From NCBI GenBank assembly GCA_017615135.1, contig JAGAAU010000095.1:1-10717 (forward strand): a DNA stretch of 10,717 nt, in the 5' to 3' direction. The notes under the pieces are model-generated. The model saw only the letters and a program-made list of their open reading frames with translations, made no database searches and was not told the DNA's origin. The translations under genes and the position numbers were made by a program. Positions 1 to 6,389 of the stretch are shown one piece after another (the first letter of the stretch is position 1; the number at the start of each line of letters is the position of its first letter). The stretch comes from Bacteroidales bacterium (GTDB lineage Bacteria; Bacteroidota; Bacteroidia; Bacteroidales; UBA932).

Positions 1-1269
1 GTTGCCAAGCCAGGGCCGGTTGAGTTTATTGAGCGTAGTGGCCGAAAGGCTCGAGCCGTTCTTGAACCAGCGGGGGATGTGATTGCTCTCATCGCGCTCG
101 GTATCGTCGCGTTCGTATGAAATCCAGCGCCAGGCAAGGTTGCCGGAACCACCGCGGGCCACGGTAGCATCGGCCGAATACTCACCACCCCTCAGGTCCG
201 GGCTGTCGTAGGAAAGGACAGTCTCGAAATAATAGGTTGTAGGTCTGGCGGATGTACTGATACGTGCACCGGTGCCGAGTTCCGGAATGGCCAGGCCTCC
301 GTAGATATCGGTAATCTCGTAATCCTCCTCTTCTTCGTCCTCAATAGTGCTTGCTCCCTTGGAAGGAGTGGCCACAACCGCAATGTATCCGGCCAGCTGG
401 GTGCCGTACTCCTCGAAAGTGTTGGCAATTTCCAGTATGCTTTCAGGGGTAAACTTGCGGCTGAATGGAATGTCAGTCAGCGGATAGTCTTTCCCGAAAG
501 CCTCGGGATTTGCGGAATAGTCTCCATATATGCGCTCAAGCGCACCGATTACGGTAATGGCATCTTCCCAGCGCTCGTTCCAGAGGCACATCTTCGCCGC
601 CAGCATAAGGGCGATGGGAGCGTTCATCCTGTTATTGATGGGAGCGTCGTAACTGCGCTTCATGGCCATTGCGCCGATTCCGCCCAAATCCCTCGGGAGT
701 GCGTAGTGCATAAGTTCATCAATCAGGTAATCCCTGGTATCGTTTGCGCTCATTCTCGGCAGAGAGGCTATGCGGGCGCGATTCTCTTCGGTAACCACAT
801 CGGTGTAGAAGGGTACGTTCCCGAAGGTGCAGGTAAGCATATAGTAGAAGAACGCGCGCAGGGTAACGGTCTCTGCAGTCATATCCAGGGCCTCAGCATC
901 GGTGCAGCCGCCTTTGACACGGCAGCGCTCGATAGCATAAATCATGGAATTGCAGCGCATTACGCCCATATAGCTGTACTGCCAGATGGTGCTGGCGATG
1001 GCAGGTCTGGAAGGCGAGAAATTCAGCGTTGCATTGTAGAAGGTAGACGCATTCATTATCATGCAGTCTGTCTGACAGTCTGTTACGAACCAGAAGTTCT
1101 GGCCGCTTAGCTGAGAACGGATGAGGTTGTAGCAGGCGTTTATACCTGTCTGGCACTGCACCGCGTTGTTATAGAAGTCTTCATTGCGACTGTTGCTCAT
1201 GAGCTCTTCCTTCAGGGAACAGCCGGAGAGGCAAATCACAGCAGTAAAAATTGCAAATATCTTTTTCAT
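1..1269 (-). CDS. SusD/RagB-family nutrient-binding outer-membrane lipoprotein (C-terminus cut by window edge)
   Basis: The frame is open from ATG at 1269 to base 1: 423 codons without a stop. The family usually has about 450-650 residues, so the C-terminus lies outside the window. SusD proteins are surface lipoproteins that cap the SusC barrel and bind the substrate. The N-terminus is a lipoprotein signal, MKKIFAIFTAVICLSGC, with lipobox LSGC and Cys17. The mature chain starts SLKEELMS and continues into helical TPR-like segments typical of SusD, such as APIALMLAAKMCLWNERWEDA (about residues 220-240). An acidic run EDEEEEDYE lies at residues 310-318. The start is supported by a perfect AGGAGG seven bases upstream and by the signal peptide beginning at that Met. 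It follows susC by 11 nt, so they are co-transcribed. The family call rests on context plus the helical pattern; the ligand is unknown. Confidence 0.9.
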   Translation of the reverse strand, partial: MKKIFAIFTAVICLSGCSLKEELMSNSRNEDFYNNAVQCQTGINACYNLIRSQLSGQNFWFVTDCQTDCMIMNASTFYNATLNFSPSRPAIASTIWQYSYMGVMRCNSMIYAIERCRVKGGCTDAEALDMTAETVTLRAFFYYMLTCTFGNVPFYTDVVTEENRARIASLPRMSANDTRDYLIDELMHYALPRDLGGIGAMAMKRSYDAPINNRMNAPIALMLAAKMCLWNERWEDAITVIGALERIYGDYSANPEAFGKDYPLTDIPFSRKFTPESILEIANTFEEYGTQLAGYIAVVATPSKGASTIEDEEEEDYEITDIYGGLAIPELGTGARISTSARPTTYYFETVLSYDSPDLRGGEYSADATVARGGSGNLAWRWISYERDDTERDESNHIPRWFKNGSSLSATTLNKLNRPWLGN

Positions 1270-1276
1270 TTCGACT

Positions 1277-1282
1277 CCTCCT
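1277..1282 (-). promoter_or_regulatory. Strong Shine-Dalgarno site for the SusD gene
   Basis: The minus strand reads TAGGAGGAGTCGAAATG. AGGAGG overlaps the last bases of the susC stop codon (TAG at 1283-1281) and ends seven bases before the susD ATG. None of the other starts in the window has a comparable motif. Bacteroidota generally do not rely on Shine-Dalgarno pairing, so this site is unusual here; whether it is used is inference. Confidence 0.6.
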
Positions 1283-4200
1283 AGAAATTAAGCTGCAGGT
1301 TGAAGGTGAAAGTGCGCGGACGCGGGAATGAACCGTTGTCGAGACGGCGCACAGTAGGATCGGTAGAAACGTCCGGGTCGAAGCCGTTGTAGTTCTTCAG
1401 CAGCCAGAGATTCTCTCCGGTCACACCTACGCTAAGGCCCTTGAAGAACTTGGACCAACGGCTGATGGGCACGTTGTAGCTCAGGGTAACTGTCTTGAGT
1501 CTCAGGTAAGAAGCGTCATGCACCTGGAAGTCCGAGGCGTTGGTGTCGTCCCAGTCGGGAGCCGCAATATTGGAATCCGGATTGCGCTCTGCATTCCATG
1601 CATCCAGCATATAACGGTACTTGTTCCAGTTGCGGGAAGAAGAGCCCATCCAGAGTTCAGACAGGTTGTAGATGCTGCCGCCTACGGAATAGGCCAAATA
1701 GACGCTCAGTTTAAGACGGCCCCACTTGAAGTCGTTCTGGAAACCACCGTAAACCAGAGGGTCGGAATTGCCGAGGTAAACCACGTCGTTCTGGTCCAGC
1801 ATACCGTCGCCGTTCACATCGATGAAACGGGTACGGCCCACATTGGTACCATTGGATCCTTCAGCAATCGTAGATACGTAGGTATGGGTGTAAGCGTTGC
1901 GCTCTATCTCCTCCTGGCTGTGCCAGACACCCGCACGCTGATAGCCCCAGAGGGCGTTTACAGGATATCCGGTCTTGTAACCGTACAGGTACTGGGTACT
2001 GTTGCGGGGATTCATATAGGTGGGAACCACCTCATCTCCTGCTCCGGAATCCACAACTGTCTGATTGTTGTGGGAGATGGTGAAGGCGCTGCTCCACTCG
2101 AAATTCCGGGCTTTGACGTTAACTGTATTCAGGGTAAGTTCCACACCTATGTTCCGGGTAGTTCCCATGTTGTCGAAATAGGTATTGTAGCCGGTAACCT
2201 GGGAATTGCGAACGCTCAGCAACAGGTTGTTGGTGGTGGAATAATAGGCATCCAGTTCAACCGTCACCCTTGACTTCCAACCGGAAAAATTCAGTCCAAG
2301 GTTGTATGCGTCCGTGGTTTCCCATGTGAGGTTGCTGTTGGCCAGGTGATCCGGCATAGTTGCAAGCAGGTAACGGTCTCCGAAGAGCCAGGAGCCCTGG
2401 TTGGCACCGATAGTAGCCATTGACAGGTAACTGCTGATGGCATCGTTGCCGCTTCGGCCGGCACTCACACGCAGGGAGAGGTCGTTCACCCAGTGGGCCT
2501 TGCGCATCCAGCTCTCATTCATTATGGACCAACGGAAAGCCACGGCCGGGAAGAAGCCCCATTTGTTGTTTTCAGAGAAGTTAGACGCACCGTCGGCACG
2601 GGCTGTGAAGGTAACGTAATAACGGCGTTTCCAGTTGTAGTTCACACGCCCGAGCACAGACATCGTATTCTTCTTGATACGATAAGACGTAGTGTAAAGG
2701 TTACGGGTGGCCATAATGGACGTCATGTTATAATAGGACACGTCGTCGTTGATATAACCGGTACCGGTAATGCTCTGGTTGTCGCGCACGACCTGGCTGC
2801 CAGTGAAGCCCGCCATGGCCTCGAAGTTATGCACGCGTTTCCAGACTTTCTTGTAGTTGAGAGTGGTTTCGCTCAGAAGCTTCTGCTCGTCGTAAACGCT
2901 CCTGGAGGCCCGTCCACCCTGCTTTCTTGCAGCCGCAACAGGCATAAAGGAAGGAGAATAGGTGAACGAAAGGTCGTTCTGACGGGTGAAAGAGAAGCTC
3001 GATTTGAGGGTAAGACCCTTTGCAAGATTGAGTTCCACCCAGGGAACCAGGTTCAGGTTCCACTTGTCCGCCTTGTTCTGAACGTTCTTGGCGGAAATGT
3101 AAGGGTTATTGAAGATAATGCCCTGGGAATCGTCGTAGGAATATTTGTTCCAGGTACTGGTCTCGTCCAGCAGCGGGCTCAGATAGATGGCCGCAGCGGT
3201 ATTTGTACCGGTAATCATGGCGCTGGTGCGGTCTACGTCGAAGTACACCATATTGAAGCGGAGTCCTATCCTCACCACCTTGCCAAGACGGGTATCGAAG
3301 GCACTGCGAACAGTGTAGCGCTTATATTCGGAACCTATCACCACTCCCCTGTTGTAGTTGAAACCGGCGCCTACGTAATAGTTGGTATTGTCTGTTCCGC
3401 CGTTGATGTTCAGGGACTGATTGTTATAGATACCTATCTGGCCGAGCTTGTCCACCCAGTCCGTTCCCTGACCTACCAGAGTGGGATCCGGGAAAGGATA
3501 GGCGGAAGTCTCCGTAGCGGGCGTAAGTTTAAGCGAGCTGCTGCGCTGAACCGCAACCATGTTTTGCCAGGTGGCATATTCCTCTGCGTTCATAATGTCG
3601 AGCTTGCCGGCAATCTGGGAGATACCGGTGCTGCTGTTGAAGCGCAGTTTGAACTTAGCGTCCTTGGGAGCCTTGCGGTCTGTAGTTACGAGGATAACAC
3701 CGTTCGCACCGCGGCTTCCGTAGATTGCAGTGGAGCTCACATCCTTCAGCACCGAAATACTCACGATATCGGCGGGGTTGATATCATCCAGGCTGCTCAC
3801 TGCATCCAGCACTCCGTCGACCACGATAAGGGGTTCGTTACCCGCGCTGATGGAACGGGCGCCACGAATCTGGATACTGGTAGTCTGTCCGGGCTCACCC
3901 GAACCTGAGAGGATATCTGCGCCGGCGACACGGCCCTGAAGGGCTTCCGCCACCGAATTTACGGGAGTTTCCTGTATGTCGTCCATCGTAACTACGGAAA
4001 CCGAACCGGTGAGGTCACCTTTCTTGGAAGTACCGTAACCGATGGCCACCGCAGTCTCAAGCACGGTAGATTCCGGCTCGAGCTGAACGTCTATGACGCT
4101 GCGGCCGTTAACGGTCTCCAACTTGGATTTATAGCTGAGGAAATTGAATTCCAGCACACCGTTTTTATCGATGGAAATAGAATACTTTCCTTCTGCGTCG

Positions 4201-4382
4201 GTAACGGTGCCGTTGCGGGAATTGTTCTTATCGAGAACTCCGGCGCCGGCAAGAGGATGTCCGGTTTCGTCGTTCACCACTCCCCTGACGGTAATTTTCT
4301 GGGCAAAGGCGGGGCTGGCAAAGAAAATCACAGCCGCGAGCACCAGTGATATTTTCAGTTTTATATTCATAGCCGTCATCAT
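1281..4382 (-). CDS. SusC/RagA-family TonB-linked outer-membrane transporter
   Basis: A 1033-residue protein of normal family length, forming the outer-membrane barrel that imports ligand handed over by SusD, powered by TonB. Domains in order: signal peptide (residues 5-28, ending ASPAFAQ); carboxypeptidase-D regulatory-like domain (about 29-103, with VRGVVNDETGHPLAGAGV and GTVTDAEGKYSI); a linker with the SusC signature IGYGTSKKGDLTGSV (114-128); the plug (about 129-235, with ALQGRVAGADI, IQIRGARSISAGNEPLIVVDG and YGSRGANGVILVTT); then the 22-strand barrel. An Asp-rich turn, DVNGDGMLDQND, lies near residue 855, and the chain ends in Phe (NLQLNF), an outer-membrane insertion signal. No N-terminal STN/secretin domain is seen, so coupling to an anti-sigma factor is unlikely. 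The first ATG overlaps the upstream stop as TGATG. Met5 (ATG at 4370) is a possible alternative start, because the signal peptide reads MNIKLKISLVLAAV from there. Confidence 0.97.
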   Translation of the reverse strand: MMTAMNIKLKISLVLAAVIFFASPAFAQKITVRGVVNDETGHPLAGAGVLDKNNSRNGTVTDAEGKYSISIDKNGVLEFNFLSYKSKLETVNGRSVIDVQLEPESTVLETAVAIGYGTSKKGDLTGSVSVVTMDDIQETPVNSVAEALQGRVAGADILSGSGEPGQTTSIQIRGARSISAGNEPLIVVDGVLDAVSSLDDINPADIVSISVLKDVSSTAIYGSRGANGVILVTTDRKAPKDAKFKLRFNSSTGISQIAGKLDIMNAEEYATWQNMVAVQRSSSLKLTPATETSAYPFPDPTLVGQGTDWVDKLGQIGIYNNQSLNINGGTDNTNYYVGAGFNYNRGVVIGSEYKRYTVRSAFDTRLGKVVRIGLRFNMVYFDVDRTSAMITGTNTAAAIYLSPLLDETSTWNKYSYDDSQGIIFNNPYISAKNVQNKADKWNLNLVPWVELNLAKGLTLKSSFSFTRQNDLSFTYSPSFMPVAAARKQGGRASRSVYDEQKLLSETTLNYKKVWKRVHNFEAMAGFTGSQVVRDNQSITGTGYINDDVSYYNMTSIMATRNLYTTSYRIKKNTMSVLGRVNYNWKRRYYVTFTARADGASNFSENNKWGFFPAVAFRWSIMNESWMRKAHWVNDLSLRVSAGRSGNDAISSYLSMATIGANQGSWLFGDRYLLATMPDHLANSNLTWETTDAYNLGLNFSGWKSRVTVELDAYYSTTNNLLLSVRNSQVTGYNTYFDNMGTTRNIGVELTLNTVNVKARNFEWSSAFTISHNNQTVVDSGAGDEVVPTYMNPRNSTQYLYGYKTGYPVNALWGYQRAGVWHSQEEIERNAYTHTYVSTIAEGSNGTNVGRTRFIDVNGDGMLDQNDVVYLGNSDPLVYGGFQNDFKWGRLKLSVYLAYSVGGSIYNLSELWMGSSSRNWNKYRYMLDAWNAERNPDSNIAAPDWDDTNASDFQVHDASYLRLKTVTLSYNVPISRWSKFFKGLSVGVTGENLWLLKNYNGFDPDVSTDPTVRRLDNGSFPRPRTFTFNLQLNF

Positions 4383-5491
4383 CAGTATTTAACAGTAAGC
4401 CGAACCGCCTTATGAGAAGCTCCGCTTACGGGAGCATCCAGAAGACGTACGTCGACAGCGGTATTCCAGACTTTATTGGAAACGTAAACATAATCTGCAC
4501 GCCAGGACTTCCCATCCGCACTCCAGGTGGGATTGAACTGACGGCGGGCCATCCAGATGCAGTCTGTCAGATTGTTGGTCTGCGCATAGATATCGGCAAG
4601 GAAGGCATTGTCTGAAGGATCCGAAGGATACCAGGAAGGAGTATCAGGATATCCGGCTTCCATGACGCTGTAATAATAGAAGGAGCCGCCTATAACCCAG
4701 GCGCTGTTAGAATAGGGCTGGTTGTAGCCGCTCTCCAGAAGGGCAACCAGCTGAGGAAGCGCCGTGGCCTGAGGATCAAAGTCGGCTACCTGCCAGGAAA
4801 TGCCGTCTATCTTACAACTGAGTCTGGAAGGGGCATCCCCGGACTGTACGTCGGAAAGGGAGAAACCAGACCTGTTCGCAATCATGAGATTGCCGGAAAG
4901 TGTAGATTCGAATTTATCGGCAAGCGCTTCCTTAAGCTGCCCGAGGGAGGAATTCTCCCAAATCAGACAGTAAATCTGCGCATCTCCGGAATTTATCCAT
5001 CCGGCCGCCACAGAAATATCTCCACAGCCCTGGAGGTTGGCGTAAACCACCTCCATCCTGGTAAGCGAGGCATCTACGAATTCAATATATGAATCCTGCG
5101 GCGCACTGGTGTATTCCTTCCCGTCGGGAGTACCCTGCTGGATAACGCAGAGGGTATCGGACACCATCGTGGTCAGGCTGCGTATGACAATCGCTCCTCT
5201 GCGGGTAGGATTGGTACTTACGAAATCGGATTCGTTGGAAGAATAGTAGAAGGTAAAGGCACCTTCGCCTTCGCGCCCCTTTACATCCACAGTTATCCAG
5301 TCGTTCTGGGGAATTACCCTCCAAAGGCCGTCCATAGTCACGAGAACGGTCTTTGCTCCGCTCTGGGCGGTGAGGTAGATCTCGCCAACCCGGCTGCCTG
5401 CCTTACCTTCCGGAATGCCGTTGGACGAGCAGGACCAGACGGAAGCCAGCGCGAGAGCTGCAATGCTTAAAGTGATAAATATCTGCTTCAT
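4382..5491 (-). CDS. Lipoprotein with BACON domain and a degenerate endonuclease/exonuclease/phosphatase-like domain
   Basis: A 369-residue predicted surface lipoprotein. The signal peptide ends at Cys21 (SVWSC). Residues about 37-120 look like a BACON domain, an Ig-like module common in Bacteroidetes lipoproteins: WRVIPQNDWITVDVKG, then GEGAFTFYYSSN, TRRGAIVIRS and a closing VIQQG. Residues about 135-369 follow the order of EEP (DNase I-like) motifs: MEVVYANLQG resembles the first strand with its metal-ligand Asn; IYCLIWEN sits where CLQE is expected; SWQVADFDPQA where NTHLDPQA is expected; WVIGGSFYYYS where GGDFNAYS is expected; ADYVYVSNKV resembles IDYIFVS; and GASHKAV sits where GASDHRPV is expected. 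Most catalytic positions are changed, so a binding role or lost activity is inferred. The gene starts 7 nt after the previous stop and its own stop overlaps the susC start. BACON is moderately sure; EEP ancestry is a by-eye call that needs a profile search. Confidence 0.8.
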   Translation of the reverse strand: MKQIFITLSIAALALASVWSCSSNGIPEGKAGSRVGEIYLTAQSGAKTVLVTMDGLWRVIPQNDWITVDVKGREGEGAFTFYYSSNESDFVSTNPTRRGAIVIRSLTTMVSDTLCVIQQGTPDGKEYTSAPQDSYIEFVDASLTRMEVVYANLQGCGDISVAAGWINSGDAQIYCLIWENSSLGQLKEALADKFESTLSGNLMIANRSGFSLSDVQSGDAPSRLSCKIDGISWQVADFDPQATALPQLVALLESGYNQPYSNSAWVIGGSFYYYSVMEAGYPDTPSWYPSDPSDNAFLADIYAQTNNLTDCIWMARRQFNPTWSADGKSWRADYVYVSNKVWNTAVDVRLLDAPVSGASHKAVRLTVKY

Positions 5492-5498
5492 AGGCTCA

Positions 5499-6377
5499 TT
5501 ATTCTAGGTATCCGTCTTCTTTATTGAAACCGGGGATATCGGAAGTGCCCACCACTACGGTAGTCACATTGAAGTTGTTTCCCTTAACCCTTTCCACTAC
5601 GGTCTCGCCTAAACGGACCGTAATCTCTTCGTCGAGAGCAGTAATATTCAAGACCAGAGACTTTGCGGGATAAACTCCGGGGCGCAGCACGAAGCGGAAA
5701 GCCGCAAAGCCGTCTGCAGTCCTGGACTGAACAGGCACGCCGCCAAAGTCGAGGCTGACAGTATGTGCGGAGATAGCCGATTCGGAAGAACTGCCGTCGC
5801 CAGCCGCAAGGAGCCTGCCGGCGATGCCGCTGTCTGAGCTTACAGACATTCCGCTGACACTGACTGTCTCGTCGAAACGAATCTGAATCTCCAGCATTCC
5901 GAGAGGATAACGGAAATGAAGGGTAGCATCATCCGCAGTGCTGGCTACACAGAGATTGCAGTAGCGTTTGAAAAATTCAGCAGCACCGCTTTCTGCATCG
6001 TAAGTCTGGACGGGGTTGAGCCAGAAAGGCACAAGGCCATCCTGCAGGGCCACATCATCTGCATATGGGAAGTATGCGGTAACCTTGCCGCCTTTAACCA
6101 GCGGTCCGTAGAATGCGGCTTCCGCCTTACCGACGCCGGAACGTTTGAGCACATAGGCTTCGTTGACACCGCTTTCAGACCCGAAGACGCCCAGCATGTC
6201 GCCGTCCGCCCAGGTATCCGAAACTTTCACACCGCTTTCAATTTCCAATTCTTCGGTGTCCGCCCTGAATACGGTGAAACCGCTCTTGTCTATATCGGAG
6301 CCGTCGTCTACCTTCCGGCAGGAGGGCGCGAGCAGGGCGGCCAGGGCAATCGTTATGGTTAATATCTTTTTCATCAT
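5499..6377 (-). CDS. Fimbrillin/Mfa-like lipoprotein
   Basis: A 292-residue lipoprotein. The signal MMKKILTITIALAALLAPSC gives Cys20 as the lipidated residue; the second Met (ATG at 6374) is an equally good start. The mature chain shows fimbrillin-like features: DTWADGDMLGVFG (55-66, the W-x-x-GD-x-x-GVF pattern), KVTAYFPYAD (98-107), a hydrophobic strand after LHFRYPLGMLEIQIRF (153-168, the place of the usual FxHxLA strand), and a C-terminal strand NNFNVTTVVVG (267-277). These proteins form two-sandwich lipoproteins that act as pilus subunits or as monomeric surface adhesins. Nothing here shows polymerisation, and no fimbrial accessory genes are nearby, so a surface-binding accessory of the SusCD pair is more likely. 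It lies 12 nt after the upstream gene and 7 nt before the next. The stop TAA is followed at once by an in-frame TGA. Confidence 0.85.
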   Translation of the reverse strand: MMKKILTITIALAALLAPSCRKVDDGSDIDKSGFTVFRADTEELEIESGVKVSDTWADGDMLGVFGSESGVNEAYVLKRSGVGKAEAAFYGPLVKGGKVTAYFPYADDVALQDGLVPFWLNPVQTYDAESGAAEFFKRYCNLCVASTADDATLHFRYPLGMLEIQIRFDETVSVSGMSVSSDSGIAGRLLAAGDGSSSESAISAHTVSLDFGGVPVQSRTADGFAAFRFVLRPGVYPAKSLVLNITALDEEITVRLGETVVERVKGNNFNVTTVVVGTSDIPGFNKEDGYLE

Positions 6378-6389
6378 AGGTCAAGGAAA

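Noticed and set aside
706..1110. A 134-codon plus-strand frame
   Set aside because: It is antisense to the SusD gene, which has a signal peptide, a ribosome site and family features; the plus-strand product has none.
1800..1840. DVNGDGMLDQND in SusC as a sign of an EF-hand or dockerin
   Set aside because: This Asp-rich loop is a common feature of SusC barrels and does not indicate a separate cellulosome-type domain.
2493..3908. A 471-codon open frame on the plus strand
   Set aside because: It lies fully antisense to the clear SusC gene, and its product has no recognisable domain or signal. It is a by-product of codon bias in the real gene.
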